A stretch of DNA of 64,000 nt from JAISST01 sp050434145 (GTDB taxonomy: Bacteria; Fusobacteriota; Fusobacteriia; Fusobacteriales; Fusobacteriaceae), in assembly GCF_050434145.1 (NCBI RefSeq), contig NZ_JBNPVX010000011.1, positions 1 to 64,000 on the forward strand, written 5' to 3'. Made by a program: the position numbers and the translations under genes. This document shows positions 1 through 10,890 of the stretch, in pieces (the stretch's first letter is position 1; every line of letters starts with the position of its first letter). The notes below the pieces were generated by a model. That model did no database searches and was not told the DNA's origin. It saw nothing but the letters and a program-made list of their open reading frames with translations.

Positions 1-76
1 CTGTATATCCTATTTTTTTCTTTTTCAAAAATGTTTTTAAAGATTTTTCTGCTAATTCTTTTAGATTTTTTCTCAT
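1..76 (-). CDS. N-terminus of a second autotransporter (partial, runs off the left edge)
   Basis: The first 25 codons of a leftward gene are visible. The reverse complement starts with ATG at 76 behind a strong GGAGG ribosome site (81-90). It reads MRKNLKELAEKSLKTFLKKK and continues KIGYT. This is nearly the same as the start of the complete autotransporter at 10832 (MRKNLKEKAEKALKSYLKKK), so it is very likely a tandem paralogue with the same lysine-rich extended signal peptide. The rest lies outside the window, so size and passenger are unknown. The identification rests on the N-terminal match and the ribosome site. Confidence 0.85.
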   Translation of the reverse strand, partial: MRKNLKELAEKSLKTFLKKKKIGYT

Positions 77-737
77 AATTTTCCTCCAATAACTTATTTT
101 GAAATTTTAATTGTGACATTTTTTGATTTTTAAAATTTATATCATTAAAAGTTTTCAACAAATAAAAAACTATTTTCTAACTCCTTTTGTTCTTACATCC
201 ATACGTATCTAAACATTATAACTTGTTGTAAATTTTTATTCTTACCAATCAAATTTTTATTGATGTTTTAATTTTTTTCTCCATAAAACAAAAATTTCTT
301 ATATGTTATATAAGATATGATTTTTTCTAGTATTTTCTAGATATAAATTGATGTTCTGAATTTATTTTAGAAGACTTAATATCTTTGTTTTGTATGGTAT
401 CTTATACCTCTTTATTCACTAAGAGTTTATCACATGAAATTCTTTTTGTCATCTATTTTTTATAACAATAACTCTTTGTAAAAATAGTCTTTTTCTACAA
501 TAACGGTTTTATGACAATTCTAGGATTTTTATTTTATCATATAAATATTATATGTCACACATATATATCATATATAATGATTCCCCAGTCTAGTTGATTC
601 TTTTTGTTTTCTATTTTTTATAATTTTACAAGTTAATTCCACATAAACACTTTTCTTTTTTCTAAAAAATGATTTATAATGAACAAATACTAATTTACTA
701 TTTTATTTTATAATGTATCATTCAAAATTTTTAAATA
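77..737. other. AT-rich intergenic region upstream of the left-edge autotransporter
   Basis: About 660 bases without a credible gene on either strand. It holds a candidate leftward promoter at 531-558. If that promoter is used, the left-edge gene has a leader of about 450 nt. No strong hairpin or tRNA was seen in it. Confidence 0.5.
531..558 (-). promoter_or_regulatory. Candidate promoter for the left-edge autotransporter
   Basis: On the minus strand GTGACA is followed by 16 nt and TAAAAT. The GTGTGACA box and its 16-nt spacing recur before the FadA-like/autotransporter unit (11540-11567), which is the main reason for the call. The distance to the start codon is long, so other promoters may lie closer. 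Confidence 0.35.
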
Positions 738-767
738 AAAAACTAGGATGGCTAGTCCTAGTTTTTT
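738..767 (-). terminator. Intrinsic terminator after the giant autotransporter
   Basis: Perfect 8-bp stem AACTAGGA/TCCTAGTT (741-748 with 756-763), a 7-nt loop, and A/T tracts on both sides. It lies 145 nt past the autotransporter stop and could end transcription from either direction. Confidence 0.8.
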
Positions 768-911
768 TACATTTAATTTGTTCTACAAATCTTTGATAAC
801 AGTGCACATTTATTATGTTAATCATACTTTACAGTCACCTATGCTCTGCTATAGTATCTCTAGTAATTTTTATGTAGAGTCAAACCTGTAATACATAAAA
901 CCTATTGAGTA

Positions 912-3900
912 CTAAAATACATATTTAAATTTTACTCCATATCGTACATCTGTTTTATCTTTTCTGTCATGTTTTCGTGCCTCTACATCAAAGGTTACTC
1001 CCATCTTATTTGCTTTTTCTATAGTTAATCCCACTTTTCCTTTGATTATTCCTTCTTCTTTTTCTGGTTGTATCAAGTCATAGTAACCTGTTGATCCATT
1101 TCTTACTTTTGCTTTATTTCTGTTATAATTTTCACCAAGCTCATAAGCATACGATAATTCTCCAGCAAGTTTTATTGATACTTTCTTACCTATATATCCT
1201 CTCTTATAGGCACTTACTCCTATCTCTGGTTGAACACTAAAATAATCATTTGATTTCACTTTCAAATATAATCCATCACCTTTTTCACTAAATCCACCTA
1301 CATAACCATACTCCATATTAACACCTGCAAATAAATCAATTTTTGCTGACAAGCTCCTATAAACTGTCTTTTCAAGTCTATTATCAAATGTTACTTGATA
1401 TGAATTATAACTAGCATCATTTTTATATTTTTTATCCAATTCTAGTGTTCTCTTTGTCTCATGTCTATTGTATCCTAATTCTAATCTTGAGACTAATCTA
1501 AAGCTATCTTCCTCATTAAAATTCTTAACTCCATGTAATCCTGCTCTCAATGAATACATATCTTCTTTTGACTTATCACCATAAGTTGGTGCATCATCAA
1601 AATCAAATCTACTTACTGCAAAACCTAATGTATAACCCCATTTATTACCAAAATTTCTTCCTTCATGTTCTTTCATATACAATAAACCTTGCACTCTGTA
1701 ATCATAGTCATCTAATCCAAGTGTATCATCTTCAAAGCTTCCTTGACTGTATATTACACTATATTTTCCACTATCTTTAGTTATATTATAAGAATCCAAT
1801 AAATCTGTAAATGCATTATCAAAACTTCTCTGTACATCTTGCATTCTTGATTGAATTGTGGCATAAACATCTCCTCTGGTTTCAGCCAAGGTTCTTGCTG
1901 ACTCTTTATTGAATGCTTCTTCTCCTGATGCTTTATATACTGCATCTAAATAAGCATTTAAGTCTTTTAATATTCCTGCTTCTTTCCCATCACCAGAATC
2001 ATTTTGTAATATATTCTCCAATCCTGAATATAATTCATTAAATTGTTCACCTATTGTCAGATCTGAATATGGTCTCTTGTAAATAACCAAATCTGTCCCC
2101 ACAGACTTAACCATGAATAATGGTGATGATGTTAGTACTGGGCTTCCTCCTATACCTGATGATGTAAAATAATCTGTAAAATCCTTTATATACCAATGAT
2201 ATCCATTTCCTGTTGTAGCAAATGAAGGTAATAACTGTACTTCACCTGATATTATTCCTTCTGTTGATACTACTGGTATTTGATTATTTAGACTATCTAT
2301 AGCAACATAAGCACCATTTAGTATAACATCTCCTTTAGCTACTAAAGTCCCTCCCATTCCAACATAATTATCGTTTACATAAACATTTCCATCTTTATCA
2401 ATTAGCACGGATCCTCTTTCCAGTGTTGTACTAGATCCTGCATTTATCTGACTACCTACACCACTTACTATGATTTGACCTGATGATGCAATTACTGTTC
2501 CAGGACCCATGATTCCTGTTCCATTGTTTACATTTATTATTCCTTTATTTTCAATAATTCCACCTGTTCCTATATAGATTCCAATGCCATCTCCTGCATT
2601 GATTACTCCTGTGCTAGTATTAACTATAGTTGCTTTAGTGTATGCTGCTATTCCAATTGAGTCCTTACTTGAATAATCTTTTGCTCCAGATAAAATATTT
2701 ATTGTTCCGCTATTTATTACTTCGGCACTATCTTTTACCAGTATTCCTGTCCCACCATTGTCTATATTCATTGTTCCACTATTTTCTATTTTTGTGGTTA
2801 TTCCTGTACCATAGATGCCAACCGAGAATCCTTCCTTTACATTCATTGTCCCTGCATTTATAGCTGTTGCTCCACCTTTCACATAAATTCCAACTGAATT
2901 TTGATGATCTTCTGGCTTACTTTCATCTCCATTGATATTAGTTTTCCCTACTGTGATGATACCTCTATTTGTTATATTAATTGATCCATTTCCATAGATG
3001 CCAACACCACTTTCGCCCAATGTCATATCTGCATTATTATTTATTGTAATTGTTCCTGCTCCTGATTGTTCAGCATAAATTCCATACCCTTCATCACCTA
3101 TTGACCATATTCCTGATGTATTAATTAGCCCTGATGAACCTTCTTTGTATATTCCAATAGAACCTTCTTTATTTCCTTTGGTACTTACTGATGATACTGT
3201 TACTGGACCATTTAAGGATACATCTCCTATCCCTTCACTTACTATTCCTATACTTCCTTTAGTTCCTATTGTCATTGCCAGTGCTGTAGAATTAATATCA
3301 CTTGCATATATACCTATTGAGTTATTGTCACCTACTGTCAAAGCTCCTGTTATTATTTCTCCAACTCCTGTACCTGTACCATAGACACCCAATGCATTAT
3401 CGCCAATTGTTATATTACCTGTTTCTATTCCTTTGTAAATTCCAGCTGGAGTTATGTATTCGCCATAAATTCCTATGCTATTATCTTGGACTGTTATGGT
3501 GCCTGCTGTTTTGGTTGTTCCCCCCTTTACATAGACTCCTATTGATGCATTATCTTTTGTAGATCCTCCTGTTGATACTCCTACATCTATTGTATTACTT
3601 CCCAAATCAATATTTGCATATTCACCAAATACTCCTATATTTTTATCTCCTGAGACTTGTATGGTCCCTGCAGTCAGTGTTATTGGTGCTCCTGTTTTTC
3701 CTTGGGCTTTTAGACCTATCTGATCATGATATCCTCCAGTTCCTACTACCAATGGATTCCCATAATTTACTGTCACACCACTTCCTTCTATCATTGCAGC
3801 TACTGTATAGTCACCATTTAATGTTATGCTAGGGAGAGTTCCTACTGAAGTAGTATTTTTATAATAAACACCTATTGAATATTCTGATGATGAACCTCCA

Positions 3901-6900
3901 TTCAATGTTATTGTCCCTGTTCCTGCACCTGTAGCGTTACCATCTAATACTATTCCTATTCCGCCTGTCACATCAAGGTTGCCATATGCTATGATATTGC
4001 TATTATCCTTTGCATAAATTCCTATTCCATTATTAGTAACAGTTATTGTTCCAGTATTATTTGAAATCATCACAACATCTGAATACAGACCTACACTATT
4101 ACTTCCACTCACATTTAATTGTCCTGAGTTTATCAAATTTATTCCTGTGGCTGCTGCTCCTGAGGTGTCTTGAATTGCTGCCATTCCTATTCCACCTGAT
4201 GTAACATTTATAGTACCTGTAGAGAGATTTTCTACTATATATGAACCTGCACCAGAATACATTCCAATCAGACCTGTTGCACCATTAGCGACATTTAATA
4301 TTCCACCATTGGTCAAACTTCCATTTAATGTTGCTGCTAATGATCCCGAACCTGATCCACCCAAGACTATCTGTGTTCCCATATTCAGAGTGCCACCAGC
4401 ATTATACAAGGCTGTCCCACCATTTCCTGTAAAATTAATTGTTATTGGACCTGTCATCCCTATATTAGCAGTTCCCATATTGTAAACTCCTATTGCACCA
4501 TTTCCAATGTTTAATATTCCACCATTGGCATCTAATGTTGCTCCAGAATTGACAAAATAGCCAACTCCATTATTTTCTGCTGTTACTTCTATTTGTTTAT
4601 TTACTGTACTTCCAGCACCAACATAAATTCCTATTGAATTTGAACCATCACTTATGACACTCACACCATTTAATGTGTAGCTTCCTATACTGTCTAGATA
4701 TATTCCAACTCCAGAACCTGACATTGTTCCTTGACCACTTTTTATTGTAGCATTGTTGAACATTACACCTGTACTTGTGGAATCCATGTATAATCCCACT
4801 GTACCTGTAGAATTGCTTCCATCTATTGTTCCACTTATTATCCCTGTTCCTGTTGCATAAACTCCAGTTCCTGAAGTGCCATTTAGTGTCACTAAGAAAT
4901 CTAGGGCACTATTATCTAAAAATACTCCAACTGAATTAGCACTCTTCAGATCCAATGTTCCTGTTCCAAGTACTTTTCCTGCTGTTGTATTCTTCAAATA
5001 AATTCCAGTACTATCTGTTACTTCTATTTTTCCATCTGTTCCATCAAAGCTACTATTATCATGACCTGACAATGCTACTCCTGTTTGCCCTAAAGCTACT
5101 TTTATTGTTCCTTTATTCTTCCCAATTGATTCACCCAATGCTGGTGCAAGTCCTGTTACATCACCAAGTAATATTCCTACCCCTGAAGTCACATTTATTA
5201 TGCCTCCTGCTGCATTCTCTACTATCCCTATCTTTCCTGAATCACCTTTGGCAACCAAAACTGCTGCATTACTATTGGATACTTCTATTGTGCCATTATT
5301 TTTTCCTATTCCATCTGCTACATAAATTCCTGCACTGTTATTAGTAGTAATATTGTCTGAAGTCGCTGATGAATTATATACTGAATTTCCTCCTACATAA
5401 GCTCCTACTATATTTCCAGTCCCAGTGTATGATATAGATTTATTATTAGTCAAATTTATACCTTTATCAGCATAAAGTCCAACTAAATTTGCTCCCCCCA
5501 ATACTAAGTCTGAATTATTTGATACTGCTGTTCCTGTATAGTATAGTCCTGTATTGGTTGTAGTACTAGAGTTATTTATTGTTATTATTCCACCTGTTAC
5601 TTTAGATCCATTTGACAAGTCCATTCCTGTAGCTGTATTTGGGCCTAAATTTAAAGTTAAGCCACCACTGCCTATTGTTATCTCTTCACCTATGCCATAA
5701 ACACCAACTGCATTTCTTCCTGTTCCTACTCCTGCATCTATATCTATTGTCACTCCATTCAGAGTTCCTGCATTTTCAAAATAAACTCCAACAGTCTTAT
5801 CTCCAACTACTTCATATGTTCCATTATTTAAGGTATTTGTTCCTTTTGAATATACACCTATTATCCCATTTTCCGACCTTAAAATGGTCCCACCACCAAT
5901 TCCATTCAATGTATTGGCTCCATTAGTCCCATCTAAATAAATACCAACTGATTTATCATTTCCAGCCACTCCTACGCCATTTATTGTGGTAGGTCCAGTG
6001 AAATTAATTGTTGATCCTTGTTCTCCATATACATATATGTTTTTACTTGTATTATTTAATGTATAAGTACCTGATCCTGTAAGATTGACTGTAGAATTCA
6101 AAGACACTATTCCAAAGCTTTCTGTTGCTGTTCCAAAATTGATTGTTCCTTCATTAGCAATTGTTGCTCTATCTTTTATTAATATTCCTGTACTTCCTGG
6201 TGATGTATTATTTAGTGATATGCTACCACCCAAATTATCTACTATTGCACTTGAACCAAATCCTATCATTCCAAATTGTGAATTATGATTAACTGATATT
6301 GTTCCAGTATTATAAACTGTTCCTAGATTGGTATACATACCTGTAGCTTTAGGTGAAGTATTTAATAGTGTAATATTTCCTGTATTAGTTACATCACCAT
6401 TATTTAAGAATATTCCTACTCCTTCATTTCCAACAGTTGTATTTCCTGAGACAGTGATATTTGACTTATCTCTCACAAATAAGGCAGTACCATGATCTAG
6501 ATTAGTTGCATCTATGTTTAATACCAATGTTTGAGCTGTAGTTTCTATTGTGCCTGCAACTGGTCCTACATAAGAAATACCTATTTTACCATTGGTTCCA
6601 CTTATATATCCACCTGTGAACGTCGCTGTTCCTGTAGCAGTAATTGCAGCACTTCCATCACTTATTACTCCGATTCCATTGGTCCCTAGTACAAAATTAC
6701 CAGATAAATTTCTTATTTCAGCTCCATTTGCACCATAGATTCCTATTCCTGAATCACCTATTGTCAGTGTACCAGCTGTAAAGTCTATTTTTACATCACC
6801 ATCTCCATATATTCCTATTGCATTGGTTGCTCCTGAATTTGTTCCTACTTCAATATTTCCAGTATTTGTAATTATCATGGTAGTAGGAGAAGATGTTCCA

Positions 6901-9900
6901 GCACTGTTATTTAATGCATAAATTCCTATACCTTCATTGCCTTTTACCTCTATAGTTCCCGAGTTTGTTAGATCTGTCTCTCCTTCACCAATTATTCCAC
7001 CAAATTCTTGTACTATCGGATTTTGTGTAGAATCCATTCTATATGCCAAACCTAATAAACCTACTGCATTAGGTCCATTGACTTCTATTTTTCCACCACT
7101 ATTTATTTTTGAGCCATCTACTGCATATATTCCTATTCCACCAGAGTTAACTATATTTGATCCTGTCTCAACTTTTATATTAGAACCTGCCAGTCCATTA
7201 ACTGTACCAAAATTCATGTAAATACCTATTGCTCCTTCTCCAGCTTGAGTTCTGTCAGCAGTTATTGTTTTTCCACTATTTAGTATTATTTGAGAATCTC
7301 CAACTCCAGTAGCTGTCGAACTTGAGTTCATCTCGAGTCCAGATACATGCCCTTTATAGAAGTCAGCCGCTACTGAATTAGTTAGTTCTGCTGTGACATC
7401 TGCATCAACTGTTAATATGGATTTCTGTGCTAAAAAACTTCTAAAGAAGAAATAACTAGGATTGTATACTCCACCTACTCCATACATGTCCTGTGATTTA
7501 TCTATTGGAACATCAATTGTAATATTACCCCCATCTGTGGCAGCCAGTCTAAATTTATCATAAGTAATTGCACCCTCCACACCAGCTACCACTGGTGCTC
7601 CTGTTGTAGCTGTATTTACTGCTGTTACCACTTGTGTTAGTGTTTTTGTCCCTATTCCTGTCAGATTAAATGCTACAGCATCATTGGACATCATTGTTAT
7701 CTTACCACCTGAAATTATAACTTGAGATGTAGGGGTTGATGGTGTAGTGATATCTATTGTGTATCCAACTGATTTTCCCCGCAAAATAATTTCTCCATTT
7801 GATATGTCTACTGCTGCATTGATAGAACCATCTGTATAAACTGCAAATCCTCTACCATTATAATCAATAGTACCGCCTACCATGCTTATTTTACCACTAT
7901 TAACTGAGGCTACTCCTGCTGCTCCGTCAACTACTTTTATGTAATTATTGTTTGCATTTATTAGTGCGCTTGTTCCATTAGACATAATTCCTAAGCCCAG
8001 ATACTTTCCACCATCTATTGCTCCAGTGACTTCTATGTTAGCAGTAGTAGCCTTAGATGCTAAATTCATATTTATGATTCCGCCATCTTTTGCATATGCA
8101 GCCATTGCACTATGCTCATTAGCGCTTGTTGTATCTATTGCTAATTTTAATGAGCTTCCTTTTCCAATACCATTTATGATATTGACTGTACTTCCACTAC
8201 CATCTGCATATACTCCTATAGCATTATTTGCTGCCTTATTATCTGATGCACTAGCAGAAGTTAATATCGAATCTAAAGTGACAGAATAACTATTTTTAGC
8301 TACAACACCTATATTTCTATCTCCACCTACCATATCTATACTACCAGTAGTAATGATATTACCACTTTGATAAGTTATTCCGCTTATAATTGTATTCGTT
8401 GATACTAATCCTATGTTATTTTCTCCACCATTCAATTGAATAGCTATATTAGATACTCCATTGGATGTTATACTTCCAGTACCTAAATTCAATGTAACAC
8501 CAGAAGGTTCAAAATATGTAGACCCCTTTAAAGGTAAAACTCCTATATTATTTTTTGTGCTATCATAAATAATTATTCCTGTACTATTTAGATCTATGCT
8601 TTTTAAAGATATTATTCCAACTGAATTCTCTATGATATCTGTATTAGTATTATCTCCAAAATAATTACTATATGCGGTGCCTTCTTCTGTTTCACCTGCT
8701 GTAACTGAAATAGGTTTATTTCCAGTTCCAGAACTATCCCCTATATCAACATTAAAATCGCCTGCTACAGGAATTGCTGTAGAAGTCATTGAATAATTTT
8801 CTGCAACAAATAAACCTATATTGTTGTCTCCATACATTGTAATCGGCGCTCTATTACCACCAAAATCTTTAAAATCCATTGTCAAAGAACCATTTCCAGT
8901 ATAACTTGCTCTTGCAAAAACTCCTATGTTACTTTTTCCTGTTAATTCTACTATGTTTCTATTGATTGCTAATGCATTTATACCAACATTAAAAGTAGAA
9001 AAATGTCCTATTTGATTGGGAGTATTTATTACATAAGCAGCACTATCATTAGTATAAATATGGATTTCACCTGAATTGTACATTACTTGCTGATTTACAT
9101 CTATACAGTCATTTGATAGTAAAAAACCTGCATTGTATGAATCTTTATATGTACCACCAATATACAATGGCCTTATGAGCACTGTCCCATCATTTATTGC
9201 AATACTCGTCCCACCACCATGACTATATTGGTTAGTCAAAGACATATTCCCACCTTCCAGTGTAATATCTCCTTGATTTATCCATGCAAAACCAACATTA
9301 TAATATGCCTGTGTATAATAAGAAGCTGCTCCAGTTGCAATAGATACCGATTCCATATCATCCCATATTGTTTCTACTCTAGTTTGACTAGCAACACTTA
9401 CTTTTGATGCAGCATCTGACATAGCGCTTCTTATTGAGGCAAATGAATTATTTGCAGAGTGATTATCCATATGCAGAAATTCTCCCAAATTTAAAGCACT
9501 GTTTTCAGAATCTCTTGACACTAGGAAATTTCCATTATTATATGTCCCTATAAGCCCTATAGCAACCAACTGTACTCCTGTTCCTGTTCCTGCACCTAAT
9601 CCTGCTGTCCATCCATTTGTAAAAGTCTTGTATGTTGTTACATCTGATGGATTTGCCATCACTCCTGCACCATAAGAAAGTCCTGCACTTGTCCCACCAA
9701 TAAAAGTATATGCAGAATAGTCTTCATATTTATACTCATAAGATGTAAGAGCTGCAGTTCTTTTTATCACAAATTTACCATCTAATACTGCTATATTGGC
9801 AATTATGCTATTTTGACCATTTTGATGATCTACATAAACAACATCTCCATTTCCTATGGAATTAGCTTGGAAATCTGTCATTGTTAGTTGTGGTACATTA

Positions 9901-10832
9901 ATAACTGGTGCTGTAGGTGGATCTGGTATGGATATCATTGTTGGTTCATATTCATTGGGCAGAGTAGGTGGTATAACTGTAATTACCTTTTCAGATGGCA
10001 CTGTAGGAACTGGTGCTGAAGGTGCATTAACTACCAAAGATTGTATGGGATCAGGAGCCACTACTGCTACATTAACAGATAATGAAGGACTTGCAGGTGC
10101 TACTGGTGTATTTGGCATCGCTACATTCAAATTCGGAACATTAAGTGCGGGTTCTTGAATAGTAATATTCATATCTTTTACCACTGAAGGAATAATTGGT
10201 TCTAGAGGGGTTATATTCACTCCCAAATCAAATTCTATAGAAAATCCTTCTTCATCTACTGCTACTCCATTGGCACCTTGTACTTTAAATGGATAATTTC
10301 CTGACATTGTTCCATTCTTTAATAAATCAACTATCATATCTGTATTCATTCCGCCTGCACCTACTGCTGGTGCTCCAGCTTCACCAGCATTTAATGGATT
10401 TCCTTCTGCATCTACTCCATTATATCTAGCCTTAATAGCATTTATTGTCTCTGACCATTCAGATTTTGTCCTATCTTTGCTCTTGCTGGAATTCTCATAT
10501 GAATATGTAAAAAATACCTGTGTACTTGGATATACAGGTTTTGAATAATAATCTCCTTGTCTTAATAAAACTTCATAGTCATTTTTTAATTCTTTTAATC
10601 TTGCTTCATTTTCTTCAAGCAGTGCCATTATCTCAGATTTTTGTATTTCAATATTTGTTAGAAGTGATTCTTGAGTTTGGGCTGCTCGTGAACCTAATTC
10701 TACACTTGATGCTAAACCAATACCACCTGTAATCAGAAAAGCTGTCAATAATGCTGTCGTATAGCCAATCTTCTTCTTTTTCAGATAAGATTTTAAGGCC
10801 TTTTCGGCCTTTTCTTTTAAATTCTTTCTCAT
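912..10832 (-). CDS. Giant type V autotransporter, 3306 aa
   Basis: A surface-exposed or secreted outer-membrane autotransporter. Residues 1-43 form a long lysine-rich signal region with a hydrophobic core. Residues about 53-92 are a predicted coiled coil. About 210-320 is a proline-rich stretch. The bulk, to about 2950, is a low-complexity beta-helix passenger built from loosely repeated G-I-G-I/V-Y units with Asn, Thr and Gly. The last ~300 residues form a 12-strand-type beta-barrel ending in aromatic Phe (KYVF), the usual BAM recognition end. The start is ATG with AGGGGG upstream. The FadA-like gene lies 58 nt upstream on the same strand, probably in one operon. Adhesion is inferred; no specific ligand can be read from the sequence. 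The reading frame is intact over 9.9 kb, which suggests selection. Confidence 0.93.
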   Translation of the reverse strand: MRKNLKEKAEKALKSYLKKKKIGYTTALLTAFLITGGIGLASSVELGSRAAQTQESLLTNIEIQKSEIMALLEENEARLKELKNDYEVLLRQGDYYSKPVYPSTQVFFTYSYENSSKSKDRTKSEWSETINAIKARYNGVDAEGNPLNAGEAGAPAVGAGGMNTDMIVDLLKNGTMSGNYPFKVQGANGVAVDEEGFSIEFDLGVNITPLEPIIPSVVKDMNITIQEPALNVPNLNVAMPNTPVAPASPSLSVNVAVVAPDPIQSLVVNAPSAPVPTVPSEKVITVIPPTLPNEYEPTMISIPDPPTAPVINVPQLTMTDFQANSIGNGDVVYVDHQNGQNSIIANIAVLDGKFVIKRTAALTSYEYKYEDYSAYTFIGGTSAGLSYGAGVMANPSDVTTYKTFTNGWTAGLGAGTGTGVQLVAIGLIGTYNNGNFLVSRDSENSALNLGEFLHMDNHSANNSFASIRSAMSDAASKVSVASQTRVETIWDDMESVSIATGAASYYTQAYYNVGFAWINQGDITLEGGNMSLTNQYSHGGGTSIAINDGTVLIRPLYIGGTYKDSYNAGFLLSNDCIDVNQQVMYNSGEIHIYTNDSAAYVINTPNQIGHFSTFNVGINALAINRNIVELTGKSNIGVFARASYTGNGSLTMDFKDFGGNRAPITMYGDNNIGLFVAENYSMTSTAIPVAGDFNVDIGDSSGTGNKPISVTAGETEEGTAYSNYFGDNTNTDIIENSVGIISLKSIDLNSTGIIIYDSTKNNIGVLPLKGSTYFEPSGVTLNLGTGSITSNGVSNIAIQLNGGENNIGLVSTNTIISGITYQSGNIITTGSIDMVGGDRNIGVVAKNSYSVTLDSILTSASASDNKAANNAIGVYADGSGSTVNIINGIGKGSSLKLAIDTTSANEHSAMAAYAKDGGIINMNLASKATTANIEVTGAIDGGKYLGLGIMSNGTSALINANNNYIKVVDGAAGVASVNSGKISMVGGTIDYNGRGFAVYTDGSINAAVDISNGEIILRGKSVGYTIDITTPSTPTSQVIISGGKITMMSNDAVAFNLTGIGTKTLTQVVTAVNTATTGAPVVAGVEGAITYDKFRLAATDGGNITIDVPIDKSQDMYGVGGVYNPSYFFFRSFLAQKSILTVDADVTAELTNSVAADFYKGHVSGLEMNSSSTATGVGDSQIILNSGKTITADRTQAGEGAIGIYMNFGTVNGLAGSNIKVETGSNIVNSGGIGIYAVDGSKINSGGKIEVNGPNAVGLLGLAYRMDSTQNPIVQEFGGIIGEGETDLTNSGTIEVKGNEGIGIYALNNSAGTSSPTTMIITNTGNIEVGTNSGATNAIGIYGDGDVKIDFTAGTLTIGDSGIGIYGANGAEIRNLSGNFVLGTNGIGVISDGSAAITATGTATFTGGYISGTNGKIGISYVGPVAGTIETTAQTLVLNIDATNLDHGTALFVRDKSNITVSGNTTVGNEGVGIFLNNGDVTNTGNITLLNTSPKATGMYTNLGTVYNTGTISVNHNSQFGMIGFGSSAIVDNLGGSISLNNTSPGSTGILIKDRATIANEGTINFGTATESFGIVSLNSTVNLTGSGTYTLNNTSKNIYVYGEQGSTINFTGPTTINGVGVAGNDKSVGIYLDGTNGANTLNGIGGGTILRSENGIIGVYSKGTNTLNNGTYEVVGDKTVGVYFENAGTLNGVTIDIDAGVGTGRNAVGVYGIGEEITIGSGGLTLNLGPNTATGMDLSNGSKVTGGIITINNSSTTTNTGLYYTGTAVSNNSDLVLGGANLVGLYADKGINLTNNKSISYTGTGNIVGAYVGGNSVYNSSATSDNITTNNSAGIYVADGIGKNNGTIEVSNSNAAVLVAKGDSGKIGIVENAAGGIINVTSGVGILLGDVTGLAPALGESIGKNKGTIKVALGQTGVALSGHDNSSFDGTDGKIEVTDSTGIYLKNTTAGKVLGTGTLDLKSANSVGVFLDNSALDFLVTLNGTSGTGVYATGTGIISGTIDGSNSTGTVGLYMDSTSTGVMFNNATIKSGQGTMSGSGVGIYLDSIGSYTLNGVSVISDGSNSIGIYVGAGSTVNKQIEVTAENNGVGYFVNSGATLDANGGILNIGNGAIGVYNMGTANIGMTGPITINFTGNGGTALYNAGGTLNMGTQIVLGGSGSGSLAATLNGSLTNGGILNVANGATGLIGMYSGAGSYIVENLSTGTINVTSGGIGMAAIQDTSGAAATGINLINSGQLNVSGSNSVGLYSDVVMISNNTGTITVTNNGIGIYAKDNSNIIAYGNLDVTGGIGIVLDGNATGAGTGTITLNGGSSSEYSIGVYYKNTTSVGTLPSITLNGDYTVAAMIEGSGVTVNYGNPLVVGTGGYHDQIGLKAQGKTGAPITLTAGTIQVSGDKNIGVFGEYANIDLGSNTIDVGVSTGGSTKDNASIGVYVKGGTTKTAGTITVQDNSIGIYGEYITPAGIYKGIETGNITIGDNALGVYGTGTGVGEIITGALTVGDNNSIGIYASDINSTALAMTIGTKGSIGIVSEGIGDVSLNGPVTVSSVSTKGNKEGSIGIYKEGSSGLINTSGIWSIGDEGYGIYAEQSGAGTITINNNADMTLGESGVGIYGNGSINITNRGIITVGKTNINGDESKPEDHQNSVGIYVKGGATAINAGTMNVKEGFSVGIYGTGITTKIENSGTMNIDNGGTGILVKDSAEVINSGTINILSGAKDYSSKDSIGIAAYTKATIVNTSTGVINAGDGIGIYIGTGGIIENKGIINVNNGTGIMGPGTVIASSGQIIVSGVGSQINAGSSTTLERGSVLIDKDGNVYVNDNYVGMGGTLVAKGDVILNGAYVAIDSLNNQIPVVSTEGIISGEVQLLPSFATTGNGYHWYIKDFTDYFTSSGIGGSPVLTSSPLFMVKSVGTDLVIYKRPYSDLTIGEQFNELYSGLENILQNDSGDGKEAGILKDLNAYLDAVYKASGEEAFNKESARTLAETRGDVYATIQSRMQDVQRSFDNAFTDLLDSYNITKDSGKYSVIYSQGSFEDDTLGLDDYDYRVQGLLYMKEHEGRNFGNKWGYTLGFAVSRFDFDDAPTYGDKSKEDMYSLRAGLHGVKNFNEEDSFRLVSRLELGYNRHETKRTLELDKKYKNDASYNSYQVTFDNRLEKTVYRSLSAKIDLFAGVNMEYGYVGGFSEKGDGLYLKVKSNDYFSVQPEIGVSAYKRGYIGKKVSIKLAGELSYAYELGENYNRNKAKVRNGSTGYYDLIQPEKEEGIIKGKVGLTIEKANKMGVTFDVEARKHDRKDKTDVRYGVKFKYVF

Positions 10833-10890
10833 TTTTCCCCCTATATTTCAATTTTTTATTAATATCTTACTTCATTTATTTTGTAAATAA

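Noticed and set aside
1869..1877. RGD tripeptide in the autotransporter (residues 2986-2988)
   Set aside because: It lies in the helical linker just before the beta-barrel (AETRGDVYATIQ), probably inside the pore, so an integrin-binding role is unlikely.
1550..10732. Many plus-strand open frames inside the giant autotransporter gene
   Set aside because: They are antisense shadows of a long repetitive coding region: no ribosome sites, biased Leu/His/Tyr or Pro/Ile composition, no family resemblance.
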